This document shows positions 18,470 to 26,068 of a stretch of 38,793 nucleotides of DNA, piece after piece. The translations under genes and the position numbers were made by a program. Each line of letters begins with the position of its first letter. Positions within the stretch are counted from its first letter, which is position 1. The stretch comes from Phycisphaerae bacterium (GTDB taxonomy: Bacteria; Planctomycetota; Phycisphaerae; Phycisphaerales; UBA1924), in contig PAKY01000037.1 in the NCBI GenBank assembly GCA_002706885.1, positions 1 through 38,793 on the forward strand. Reading direction: 5' to 3'. The notes under the pieces were generated by a model. The model was not told where the DNA came from. It saw nothing but the letters and a program-made list of their open reading frames with translations, and made no database searches.

Positions 18470-19807
18470 ATGCCCGAAGACTCCAGCCGTCGTGTGCTTC
18501 TCGCGTACTCCGCGTCGGACGGCTCGCGAGAGTCGTCGCTGGGGCTGGTGGAAGGCCGTTCGCGGACCAAGCGGTACGGCGACATGCTCGTGGTGCGGAT
18601 GGCCACGCCGATCGAGGGACACCAGCGCGTGCTGGTCGCGTCCTCCGACGCTGAGCGTTCGGTGAGGACATACCGCGAGCAACCGATCGCGGTCTCGGTC
18701 ATCGCTCCGAAGGACGGCTCGTCGCTGCCCGCGCCCGGCGCAGGCGCGAGCGGCGAAGCGATGCGATCGGCCTCGCTCGTCGTGGTCACGCGAGCCGAAT
18801 TGGTTCACGCGCCCGCGGCGGTCGAGCAATCGAGCGAGGTCGATGAGCCTGTCGAGCCGTCGGGCATCTGTCGGTATCGTCTCATCGGCGCCGCCGTCGC
18901 GTGTGTTCTACTCGTCGTCGCCCTTGTCGTCGGCACGAAGCCGACCCGCGTGGTCGCGACCATTGTGTTCGCGACCACCCTGCAAGGTCTATTTGTTGGA
19001 GGTCGTAGGACGCTCGCGGTGCTCGTCGGCCTGATCGGCGCCGCGATCATCGGCCTCCCGCTCGGTGAAGTGGTCGGGCCGGCGGTGGGGCGGGCGATGG
19101 GTCAGAGCGGCCTCCTCGCGTACGGCGTGGGATTCGTCGTCGTGACGCTTGCAGCGGTGGTCGTCGTGGCCGTCATCGCGGGCATCGCGATCGGCATTGG
19201 CGTAAGGCGACTGCCGCCGCGTGCATCGATGGCGATCGAGAAGTGGGACGCTCCTGTCGGAGGCGCCTTGGGCCTGATGGAAGGTCTAGCGATCGCTCTT
19301 CTCCTCGCTTGGGGTGTCGCCGCCGTCCGTCCCGTCGCGGAGTTTCAGGCGGACGTTGCCGCGAGGCCCGGCGCGACCCCCAACCCGGTCGCCGAGCGCT
19401 TTGTGGCGGCGACGGAGGGTTTCGACGCCTCGCTCCCTGGGCGGGTCGGCAAGCGGACCAATCCGATCGCCAATAGCTCGGTCTTCGTCGTGATCGATGA
19501 CTTTCTGGTGGTGATGGCCGACCCACAGGCCCGCGCGAAGTTCGAGAGCGATCCACTCTTCGACGAAATCGGCGAACTCCCCTCGGTGCGACAAGCCTTC
19601 GACACGCTCCGGACCAACCCCGAGATCGAAGCGGCGATCGAACGCGGCGTCGTCGCTCCCCAACTTGCGGGCGATCTCCTGCGGAGCGAAGCGGTGCTCC
19701 GGGTGATCCGTGACACGCCAGTTGTCGATGAGGTCACGCCGTACGTTGATCGGATTGCGGAGGCGCTTCGGGAGGCGAGGGAGACGGTCGGGGAGGGCGG
19801 GCCGTGA
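18470..19807 (+). CDS. CvpA-like membrane protein
   Basis: A 445-residue protein in three parts. Residues 1-130 are a soluble, Ser/Ala-rich N-terminal region without a recognised fold. Residues about 135-290 hold four to five membrane helices that resemble the CvpA family: a Gly-Arg-Arg turn before the second helix (GGRRTLAVLVGL), a long hydrophobic helix near 215-245, and WDAPVGGALGLMEGLAIALL (259-278), which matches the family's conserved D-x(2)-G-x-x-x-G-x(3)-G last helix. Residues 290-445 are a polar, helical C-terminal domain with many Glu, Asp and Arg. E. coli CvpA is needed for colicin V production and for envelope and purine-linked phenotypes; here purK is 1.7 kb upstream. The length is more than twice that of E. 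coli CvpA (162). It has its own -10-like element. Role otherwise unknown. Confidence 0.65.
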   Translation: MPEDSSRRVLLAYSASDGSRESSLGLVEGRSRTKRYGDMLVVRMATPIEGHQRVLVASSDAERSVRTYREQPIAVSVIAPKDGSSLPAPGAGASGEAMRSASLVVVTRAELVHAPAAVEQSSEVDEPVEPSGICRYRLIGAAVACVLLVVALVVGTKPTRVVATIVFATTLQGLFVGGRRTLAVLVGLIGAAIIGLPLGEVVGPAVGRAMGQSGLLAYGVGFVVVTLAAVVVVAVIAGIAIGIGVRRLPPRASMAIEKWDAPVGGALGLMEGLAIALLLAWGVAAVRPVAEFQADVAARPGATPNPVAERFVAATEGFDASLPGRVGKRTNPIANSSVFVVIDDFLVVMADPQARAKFESDPLFDEIGELPSVRQAFDTLRTNPEIEAAIERGVVAPQLAGDLLRSEAVLRVIRDTPVVDEVTPYVDRIAEALREARETVGEGGP

Positions 19808-19812
19808 GGCTC

Positions 19813-19836
19813 CCAGCGTCGCTGGATGTTGTTTGG
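19813..19836 (+). terminator. Weak possible terminator after the CvpA-like gene
   Basis: A short stem (CCAGC 19813-19817 with GCTGG 19821-19825, loop GTC) is followed by a T-rich but interrupted tract (ATGTTGTTTGG). The stem is short, so this is a weak call. The remainder of 19808-20035 shows no gene. Confidence 0.25.
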
Positions 19837-20035
19837 CGATGCGGTCGCTGCGCCAGTATGCGGTGGTGATTCGAGCCCCTTCAAGCAGGCGTCCATCCAA
19901 AGGTCGCCGAGCATGCGAGCTCGCCGATACATGCGATGGTGCGACTCGGCGCAGCAGCGTGACCTGCCGCCACTCTCAACGGAGATCCTCGTCCGATTCG
20001 GATTCTGCGAGTGAGTCAGCGATGGCGCAAGAGCG

Positions 20036-20719
20036 CTACCAGGGCAGCTCCACCCCTTCTCGATCCACGAACCGACCGGATTCGTGCATCGACAGTCGCT
20101 CCCAGGTCCGCAGCATCGCGGCGACGCTCTCCGCAACGCCGAGCGGCGCGTCGTCGCCGCCCATGTCCGTGCGTGCCCACCCGGGGTGCATCGCGACACA
20201 TGCCACGCCGACCGGACGAAGCTCGCCTGCCATGACGATATTGAGCAGGTTCAGGGCCGCTTTGCTCGCGCGGTACGCGTAGCTGCGGGCCCCCTCCGCA
20301 GCGGTCAGCGTGAGGCTGCCGCCGTTCGAGGAGACGTTGATGAGCAGCCGCCGTTCGCCGAGGCGAAGGTTCGGGAGCAAAGCGCGGGTGACAATCAGCG
20401 GTCCGACCGAATTGACGCGAAAGGTTTCGGCGGCCGCTTCCGCGTCGAGATCGAGCAGACCAACGCCGCGATCGGGGAACATGCCCGCGTTGTTCACGAG
20501 CACGTCGATCGCCCGTCCGTCGAGTTGATCGGCTAGCGTCCGAACGCTCGACTGATCTGCGACATCGCAGCAGTGAACCTCCGCTCCGGTTGCGCGAAGA
20601 TCCGTCGCCGACGCGGGGTCGCGTGCCGTGGCGATGACGGCGTGCGACCCCGCGATGAGCTGGCGGGCGGCCTCGAGCCCGAGACCGCGGTTGGCGCCTG
20701 TGATCAGAAAGGTCGCCAT
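20036..20719 (-). CDS. SDR-family NAD(P)-dependent oxidoreductase
   Basis: A 227-residue classical short-chain dehydrogenase/reductase. The cofactor loop TGANRGLG is at 7-14 with Arg11 following the Asn, NNAG is at 76-79, active-site Ser is in INVSS (130-131), and the catalytic Tyr149-x3-Lys153 pair is in AYRASK. HPGWARTDMGG (178-188) matches the family's substrate-loop motif and resembles C-factor (CsgA)-like and carbonyl-reductase subgroups. TAR after the second strand (residues 31-33) suggests NADP(H) preference. The start ATG at 20719 has no obvious ribosome site. It lies 31 bases downstream of the secreted dockerin-type gene on the same strand and may be cotranscribed. The substrate is unknown. 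Confidence 0.92.
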   Translation of the reverse strand: MATFLITGANRGLGLEAARQLIAGSHAVIATARDPASATDLRATGAEVHCCDVADQSSVRTLADQLDGRAIDVLVNNAGMFPDRGVGLLDLDAEAAAETFRVNSVGPLIVTRALLPNLRLGERRLLINVSSNGGSLTLTAAEGARSYAYRASKAALNLLNIVMAGELRPVGVACVAMHPGWARTDMGGDDAPLGVAESVAAMLRTWERLSMHESGRFVDREGVELPW

Positions 20720-20750
20720 TGACTGATTCGTCGGGGCATCCGACGCCGGG

Positions 20751-21824
20751 TTACGGGCATCCCTCGCCGAAGAGCCTCAGGAACTCGACGACGTCCGCGA
20801 TGTCGAATGCGCCCATCGGCGCGCCGAGGTCGGCCGCCGCGTCCATGGCGCCGAACGCGTTGAGGAACGCCACGACGTCCGCGATGTCGAGCTCGCCGAA
20901 CGGCGCCGCGATATCAGCGCCGGAGCAACCGCCGCCCGCGACCGTGACCGCGCCGGGGCCGAAGATCGAGTTCTCGGCCGTTGCGATCGAACCGAATCGG
21001 TCCCACTGGCTCGTGACCCAGAAGTACGTCACGCCCTCGAGGAGTAGGGACGAGAACGTACTCGTGCCGCGGGGCGTGCTGAACGGGTCGAACCCGTTGC
21101 CCAGGCCGTAATCGACGAGGTCGTCGAGCGGAGCGGTGGAATCAAAGTCGCCCTGATACAGGAACGTGTAGTGGTTGGCGCCGTCGGGGCGGACGCTGAG
21201 AAACTCGTAGACCCCCGTCTCCGCGACGGTGAACTCCATCGCGTCGTACGCCACCGGGCCGCCACTGGAGACGCCCGCGATGAAGAACGGACGGTCCCAT
21301 GTCTGTTCCGGGTCGGGAGTGGCCGTGGTCTCGAAGGCGACGCCCGGGGCATCCGCGAGCAGGTAGTACGTCACGTCGCGAAGTCCGTAGGTCCAGTTCG
21401 ATCGGGGCTCGGCGCTCGAGAACCCAAGCGTCCATTCCCCGCCGCCGCTGACCGGCGCGTCGAACAGCGCTGCGCCGTCCATCAAGGGGAAGTCCGCGAT
21501 CGTGACATCGCCGCCGAGCGGGTTGTACAGCGCGCCCGTCTCCCCGCCCGGAGCGGTCGGAAGGATGGAGACATCGAGGGCCCACGGGCCCGTTCCATCG
21601 ACGGTGTCGCCGACGACGAGAGTGAACGTCGCGATCATGCCGACGCCGACAACGTCCGTGCCGGTGTCGGCGAACGTCGGCGTACGGCTGACGACCTGCG
21701 ACGTGGGAACGTCGAAGTCGGCGTCGGGTGTCGAGGCGACGGCGCGGAGTGCCTGCCCGTGCGCGAGCGAAACAGACAGAGCGGCCGCGATCGACGCGGC
21801 GACGGCCCGGTTGAACTCATTCAT
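20751..21824 (-). CDS. Exported protein with C-terminal GC-flanked dockerin-like module
   Basis: A 357-residue protein with a Sec signal peptide (hydrophobic 8-22, cleaved about AHG/Q at 23). The start ATG at 21824 has AAAGGAC 8 bases upstream; a longer frame above it lacks a signal. The central region (about 25-300) is rich in Asp, Gly, Thr and aromatic residues and is probably beta-sandwich; no catalytic motif is seen. The C-terminal 56 residues consist of two repeats, each Ala-Asp-[IL]-x-Ala-Pro-x-Gly-x-[LF]-Asp-Ile-Ala-Asp-Val-Val, the two calcium-type loops being bracketed by GC at the start (GGGC) and the end (GEGCP). NCBI uses the term GC-type dockerin domain for modules like this in Phycisphaerales. 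Calcium binding and cell-surface anchoring are inferred from this. The gene is followed 31 bases later by the SDR gene. Confidence 0.82.
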   Translation of the reverse strand: MNEFNRAVAASIAAALSVSLAHGQALRAVASTPDADFDVPTSQVVSRTPTFADTGTDVVGVGMIATFTLVVGDTVDGTGPWALDVSILPTAPGGETGALYNPLGGDVTIADFPLMDGAALFDAPVSGGGEWTLGFSSAEPRSNWTYGLRDVTYYLLADAPGVAFETTATPDPEQTWDRPFFIAGVSSGGPVAYDAMEFTVAETGVYEFLSVRPDGANHYTFLYQGDFDSTAPLDDLVDYGLGNGFDPFSTPRGTSTFSSLLLEGVTYFWVTSQWDRFGSIATAENSIFGPGAVTVAGGGCSGADIAAPFGELDIADVVAFLNAFGAMDAAADLGAPMGAFDIADVVEFLRLFGEGCP

Positions 21825-21858
21825 GTTGTCGTCCTTTCGTTTGGCGTTCGAATGGACT

Positions 21859-22683
21859 TTAGCAGCGGCGACGACGCATGGCGGTGAGGCCGGCGAACGC
21901 GAGCAGGCTCGTTGCGCCCGGCGCCGGGATGAAGAAGTACAGGGCGTCGATGTCTTGGTTCTGGCCTCCGAAAGCCGCCTCGCTGAAGAACAGCGTGGCG
22001 GAGTCGGTGAGCGGGTCATAGAGGAAGACGTCGCCGTCGAGGAACAGCGTGCCGCCGATCATCTCGTCCGTGCTCGCGGTCAGCAGGAACGTCCCATCGG
22101 CGTTCGCGTGAGCGCCGTAGATGTTGGCGTCACCGTCATCGAAGAGGTCGGCGCCGACGATGAGGAACGACACCGTTCCCGTGTCGATGTCGTAACGCAT
22201 CAGGTCGCCGGAGGTGAACGCGACGCCGCCGATGGAAGCGTCGGCGAGCGTCGAAAACACGATGTCGCCGTCGGCGAGGGTCGAGAGGGCGCTGATGTCC
22301 TCGCCCGCGTCATCGAACGTCGACTCGGTGATGAAGTAGGTCTCCGCGACACCCGTGTTCGGGTTGTAGCGGATCACGTCGCCGTCGTCGAACGTGACGC
22401 CACCGATTGTGGAGTTGAACAGCGAACTGAAGAGATACGTGCCATCATCGAGGATGTGGAACGCGTCGGTATCGCCGTCGCTCGTCCAGTTGCTCTCGGC
22501 GAAGAACACGCTCGCCATGCTCCCGCTCGCGTTGGTCTGGACCATGTCGCCGTCGTTGAAGACCAGGCCGCCGAGTTCATTGCCCACGTTGTTGCTGACT
22601 GAGATGATCAACTCAGCGTTCGCCGAAGCGCAGACGGCAATCAGGGTGGCGGCGGCGGTCTTGCGGAAATCGATGCAAGTCAT
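21859..22683 (-). CDS. Exported repeat protein with PxPGA-type C-terminal sorting signal
   Basis: A 274-residue protein with a signal peptide (cleaved about ANA/E at 23). Its body is four repeats of 56-58 residues, each containing a Gly-Gly-x-x-Phe-x-x-Gly-Asp core: 38-46, 94-102, 152-160 and 210-218. Asp-rich turns in each repeat suggest beta-propeller blades or calcium-binding loops. The C-terminus is PAPGATS, a hydrophobic helix and MRRRRC, a tripartite anchor like PEP-CTERM but with Pro-Ala-Pro-Gly-Ala. Such tails are processed by exosortase-type systems in other bacteria; the enzyme is not in the window. The start has GAGGAGA 7 bases upstream. It lies 33 bases from the dockerin gene on the same strand. 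Confidence 0.82.
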   Translation of the reverse strand: MTCIDFRKTAAATLIAVCASANAELIISVSNNVGNELGGLVFNDGDMVQTNASGSMASVFFAESNWTSDGDTDAFHILDDGTYLFSSLFNSTIGGVTFDDGDVIRYNPNTGVAETYFITESTFDDAGEDISALSTLADGDIVFSTLADASIGGVAFTSGDLMRYDIDTGTVSFLIVGADLFDDGDANIYGAHANADGTFLLTASTDEMIGGTLFLDGDVFLYDPLTDSATLFFSEAAFGGQNQDIDALYFFIPAPGATSLLAFAGLTAMRRRRC

Positions 22684-23112
22684 GTCTGGTCTCCTCTGCC
22701 GTGGCTACACGGCGCACGTTCCACGAGCGGAGCCGCGGACGGAGAAGGGTGTCCACGGCTAAATCGAGCGGGTTTCACCGACGGTGGGGCGCGTGCGAAG
22801 TTTCGGCGACATCGCTCGTGCCGCGCACAGGCCACCACCAGATCAAGGTAGCGACTGGCGACCCGGGTTGCGACACTTTCTTTGCATCGCAAGCGATATC
22901 AGAGGGTTGGGAGCGTCTTCCCCCAGTGGCGCGACAGGCGAAGACGCGAACACCGTGGGGGTGATGTCTCGCCGTAATCGTTTTCAGTGGCTTGCGGCGC
23001 CCGCGTGCTTGGCCGAAGCGGTCGTAGAAGGCGGTAGGCGTCGGGGAGTTGAAGGCGGAAAGGCGGCGGGCGTCGTTGGACGGCCGTCGCCTGCAGGGGT
23101 TGCTGCTGCGCG
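22684..23112. other. 429-base region without a recognisable gene
   Basis: It lies between two minus-strand exported-protein genes. It must hold the promoter and leader of the gene starting at 22683 (its GAGGAGA ribosome site is at its left end) and the end of the transcript from the right. A 129-residue minus-strand frame (22775-23164) and short plus-strand frames are Arg/Pro-rich and look like chance. I see no clear terminator, tRNA or repeat. Confidence 0.6.
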
Positions 23113-23697
23113 TCAACGTCGTCGGCGGATCGCGACCGCCCCGACGCCAGCGGCGGCGAGGCACGCGACGGCGCCGGGTGTCGGCACCGCGGTGAAGACG
23201 CGGATGAAGTCACCCGGGGACGACGCGCGGAAGTCGATCGAAAGCGTGTCACCCGCGACGGCGTAGCTATCCCGATTCGACTCGAGCCCTCGAAGCGTCG
23301 GATCCTTGTACGTCACGGAGCCGAGTCCCGCGATCGGATCCGTCTTTGCGAGTTCGCTGAACGTCGTCGCCACGCCGAGGATGTCAGTATCGAAGCGGAT
23401 GTCACCCTGGATCGTGGTTCCGGATCGTGGATCCCAGAAAATACCGAACGCATTGACCGTCGTTCCCGCGGCGATTCGTTGGCCGCCGAGTATCAGATCA
23501 TTGTCGAGCGTGATGTTTTGTCGTTCGGCGAACCCGCGGAGCATGCGGTCGTTGAAATCGTCGCTGCCGACCGATGTGGGCGGCGCGATGATCGACCAGG
23601 TCGCATCGGCGTGACCGCCGGTGGCGGAAAAGGACACGATCCCGGCGTTGGCCGCACCGGCGGCGCCGATCACTGCAATGGCTGCGGTACGAATCAT
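23113..23697 (-). CDS. Exported protein with PxPGA-type C-terminal sorting signal
   Basis: A 194-residue protein with a short signal peptide (hydrophobic 5-15, cleaved about ANA/G at 18). The middle (about 20-165) looks like a single beta-sandwich with alternating hydrophobic and polar stretches; no family is recognised. The tail, VPTPGAVACL, a helix and AIRRRR, matches the tripartite sorting tail of the neighbour at 21859-22683 (PAPGA...RRRR), with the initial Val-Pro-Thr-Pro-Gly-Ala. The start ATG at 23697 is fixed by AGGAGGAGG, 7-15 bases upstream; the frame runs open further 5' without a signal. Two hairpins lie in its probable leader (23724-23780). Surface display is inferred; function unknown. 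Confidence 0.78.
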   Translation of the reverse strand: MIRTAAIAVIGAAGAANAGIVSFSATGGHADATWSIIAPPTSVGSDDFNDRMLRGFAERQNITLDNDLILGGQRIAAGTTVNAFGIFWDPRSGTTIQGDIRFDTDILGVATTFSELAKTDPIAGLGSVTYKDPTLRGLESNRDSYAVAGDTLSIDFRASSPGDFIRVFTAVPTPGAVACLAAAGVGAVAIRRRR

Positions 23698-23723
23698 CAA
23701 AGCCCTCCTCCTCTGAAAGTGGC

Positions 23724-23780
23724 TCGGGCGGACGCGCCCGACCACGAACAGCACGGCGGCGATGGGACAGACCCATGCCG
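23724..23780. promoter_or_regulatory. Two hairpins in the probable 5' leader of the gene at 23697
   Basis: Hairpin 1: TCGGGCG (23724-23730) with CGCCCGA (23735-23741), loop GACG. Hairpin 2: CGGC-G-ATGGG (23757-23766) with CCCAT-GCCG (23772-23780), one bulged base. Both lie 26-84 bases upstream of the start codon. They could be untranslated-region structures or the end of the DUF1579 message; neither has a T-tract. Confidence 0.3.
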
Positions 23781-23909
23781 CTAGCCATTCATCCAATTGA
23801 GGGAGACCGTTGGCCAACCCACTCAGAGAAGGGGGTGGCAAACCGTGCCGAATGGAGGATCTGTGACGCCGAGGACATCGCCATAAACCCAATCGCGGGC
23901 CAACAGCGG

Positions 23910-24392
23910 TCAGGAACGCTTGTACGTCGCCTGCATGAAGGTTGTCCATCCACTACCCGGCCCGGGCAGGCGGGAGGTCAGCGTCCTGGTGCTCGCATCT
24001 TCGACCGCGATGATGTCCTGATACTTTGAAAGCTTCGCAGGGTCTTGGAAATCCGGACCCTCCGTGTCGAGCGTGAGCGCCTTCCGTTCGTCGTTCAGCG
24101 TGCCGTCGTAGACGAACATGTGGTCGAAGACCGAGCAAACGAATGTCCCGCAGAATCGCCCTCGCCGCGTATCGAACCCGAGCGTCATGACCGTGCGCAT
24201 TTCACCGTCCTGATCGGGCATCGATCCGACGCCCTCACCGATGACCCACAGGTCGCCTAACTTGCGGACGGACTCGCGACCGGACCACGACATCGGCGGG
24301 GCGTCCGGACCGGCGTCACAAGAACCTTCGTATACCCAGTCGCCAACGAGCTGATCGAGCCAGCGGTGGTGGTCGGTGGTTTCGGCATACAT
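23910..24392 (-). CDS. DUF1579 family protein
   Basis: A 160-residue protein that fits the DUF1579 family: an N-terminal HHRWLDQLVGDWVYEG with the family's L-x-G-x-W motif, then a lipocalin-like series of strands with WSGRESVRKLGDLWVIGEG, MTLGFDTRRGRF and FDHMFVYDGTL. The family has no agreed function; a small ligand-binding barrel is the usual guess. The ATG at 24392 is selected because GGAGGT lies about 6 bases upstream; an earlier in-frame start at 24464 gives an Arg-rich extension with weak hydrophobicity and is less likely. It follows the sulfotransferase on the same strand, 93 bases downstream. Confidence 0.82.
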   Translation of the reverse strand: MYAETTDHHRWLDQLVGDWVYEGSCDAGPDAPPMSWSGRESVRKLGDLWVIGEGVGSMPDQDGEMRTVMTLGFDTRRGRFCGTFVCSVFDHMFVYDGTLNDERKALTLDTEGPDFQDPAKLSKYQDIIAVEDASTRTLTSRLPGPGSGWTTFMQATYKRS

Positions 24393-24485
24393 CGGGGACC
24401 TCCGTGAAATCGCGAGGATAACGAACATCAGAAGGCGGTGGGCCGTCGTTCTACCAGAAGCCATGGCGGACGATCACTCGCCCGT

Positions 24486-25445
24486 TCATCGCTCCGCGGC
24501 CTTCCATGTGCTGAGGTCGCGACCGAGGATCGATTCGAGTTTCTCGACCTCCGGCCGTAGCTGATTGGTGAGCCGCCGATGAGTGGCCTCATCCATCGGC
24601 GGGGAACCCCGTTTGAAGAAGACCTTGCGTGCGATGTCCCGGACGCGAAGGCGGGCGAGAAGGTCCTTCGCTCCCCGTTCTCCCAATAGCTTGCGCAGCG
24701 GGCGGACTCCGCCAACAACCGCGGCGCGATAGAGCGTCCCGTACGCCCAACCTACGGCTCCCGCCTTGGGCGAGACCCCGCCATGAACCGCCTTGCCGGT
24801 GGACTGCGCTCGGAAGGCATCGGGCGTGAAAGTTGGGTCGACGCCAAGGAACTCGTAGAGGCGACGCACCTCGTTTGCCTGATCAGCCTTGATGTCGTCC
24901 TGGACCAGAATGTGGATCTGTTCACGCGGGAACAGGCCGAGCCAACGCTCGAGCGACGACCCCATCCGTACCGCTCTGAGAAGCTGATCGTACCGCTCGA
25001 TGGCGTCCTCGAAAGATAGATCCCACTCGTTGCGCTCCATCTGCCAGAAGTTCTGCCGCTTCGCCTGCCAGTACCAAGAGTACAACAGGCTGACAGGCTC
25101 CCTCACCGACGCGATGAGCTTCACCTCGGGGATAGCGGCCTTCACGCGCGTGGGCGCCTCTCGATGCTCGAGGTAGGAGACACTGAACTCGCCGGCCAAC
25201 TGTTCGGCTGACGCGTCCTCGAAGTACGAGGCGTAATCGTCGAGCGTCTGGCCTTCCTCAATGGTGAAGCTGAAGTAGTGGGGTTCCTTCACCTCGGGGA
25301 CGTAGAGCGAGGGGTGTTCCCGGAGGCAGGCCGCGAGAAACGTCGTGGCCGTCTTTGGGGCGCCGAGCCCGAGCCAGTCCGGCAAGCGCCGGGTCGTCGA
25401 CGGCGACGCGTTCGCGGTGGCAGGGGCTGGTCCGGTCGTTTCCAA
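24486..25445 (-). CDS. Sulfotransferase family protein
   Basis: A 319-residue PAPS-dependent sulfotransferase. The 5'-phosphosulfate loop is GAPKTATT (28-35), with the catalytic/binding Lys31 and Thr residues; the 3'-phosphate motif is in LIASVREPVSLLYSWYW (about 108-124). HPSLYVPEVKEPHYFS (44-59) matches the [HP]-x-x-[IL]-KEPHYFS motif of bacterial carbohydrate and heparan-like sulfotransferases. The product is expected to be a sulfated sugar or lipid; the acceptor is not known. The start is TTG at 25445, supported by GGAGGAG ending 6 bases upstream. It is divergent from the DUF1569 gene. Confidence 0.88.
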   Translation of the reverse strand: METTGPAPATANASPSTTRRLPDWLGLGAPKTATTFLAACLREHPSLYVPEVKEPHYFSFTIEEGQTLDDYASYFEDASAEQLAGEFSVSYLEHREAPTRVKAAIPEVKLIASVREPVSLLYSWYWQAKRQNFWQMERNEWDLSFEDAIERYDQLLRAVRMGSSLERWLGLFPREQIHILVQDDIKADQANEVRRLYEFLGVDPTFTPDAFRAQSTGKAVHGGVSPKAGAVGWAYGTLYRAAVVGGVRPLRKLLGERGAKDLLARLRVRDIARKVFFKRGSPPMDEATHRRLTNQLRPEVEKLESILGRDLSTWKAAER

Positions 25446-25539
25446 GGCTTGCTCCTCCGACGGGGTCGTCTGACGACGGAACCGGTGATGTTAGAGCGGA
25501 AACCTCGCCTCTGGCGCCACCAGCCGTTGGGGCGACCGG

Positions 25540-25545
25540 TATCCT
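25540..25545 (+). promoter_or_regulatory. TATCCT -10-like element 6 nt before the DUF1569 gene
   Basis: TATCCT, then GCCGCG, then the ATG at 25552. There is no Shine-Dalgarno site. It has the same layout as upstream of purE, purK and the CvpA-like gene. Confidence 0.6.
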
Positions 25546-25551
25546 GCCGCG

Positions 25552-26043
25552 ATGACCACCGTTGATACCAAGACGGCCCCGCGCCGCTCGCTGACCCTCG
25601 GCTCGATCGACGAATTGGAGCGAGAGCTCGATCGCATCGATGCGGCCATCCAAGCCGGCACGATCGGACACACGGGCAACTGGACACCGGGCCAGATCGG
25701 CGAGCACTGCGCGAAGTTCATGCGCTTCTCGATCGACGGATTCCCGACGCTCGCGCCCGGGATCCTGCGATTCTTCGGCCGCATGTTCCTGCTGAAGAAG
25801 GCGATGGGGCCAGAACCGCTCCCATCGGGCTTCAAGCTGCCCAAGCAGGCGTCTGTGCTGCTCCCTTCTGACAGCGTGACCGACGCGACGGGTATTGGAG
25901 AACTCCGGATGCAGGTCAAACGGCTTCAGAATGGCGAGAGGATGACGCAGACAAGCCCGCTCCTCGGCAAGCTCACGCACGAGCAGTGGGTGGTGCTCCA
26001 ACTCAAGCACTGCGCGATGCATCTATCGTTCATCACGTACTGA
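25552..26043 (+). CDS. DUF1569 (DinB-like four-helix) protein
   Basis: A 163-residue protein with DUF1569 features: TGNWTPGQIGEHCAKFMRF (about 42-60), which holds the conserved W-x-P-G-Q-I-x-x-H segment, and a C-terminal SPLLGKLTHEQWVVLQLKH (about 136-154) followed by AMHLSFI, with conserved His residues that in the DinB/YfiT superfamily bind a metal. It is predicted to be cytosolic and helical. Family function is unknown; metal-dependent thiol or small-molecule chemistry is a speculation from the fold. It is probably transcribed as a leaderless message. The Eis-like gene starts 26 bases downstream on the same strand. Confidence 0.82.
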   Translation: MTTVDTKTAPRRSLTLGSIDELERELDRIDAAIQAGTIGHTGNWTPGQIGEHCAKFMRFSIDGFPTLAPGILRFFGRMFLLKKAMGPEPLPSGFKLPKQASVLLPSDSVTDATGIGELRMQVKRLQNGERMTQTSPLLGKLTHEQWVVLQLKHCAMHLSFITY

Positions 26044-26068
26044 GCGAAATCACCCAAAGGGGGTCGGT

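Noticed and set aside
19826-20014. A 62-residue plus-strand frame between the CvpA-like gene and the SDR gene
   Set aside because: No ribosome site, -10 element or motif; a chance frame is more likely.
22775-23164. A 129-residue minus-strand frame in the large gap
   Set aside because: Arg/Pro-rich, no ribosome site, overlaps the end of the neighbouring exported-protein gene; probably chance.
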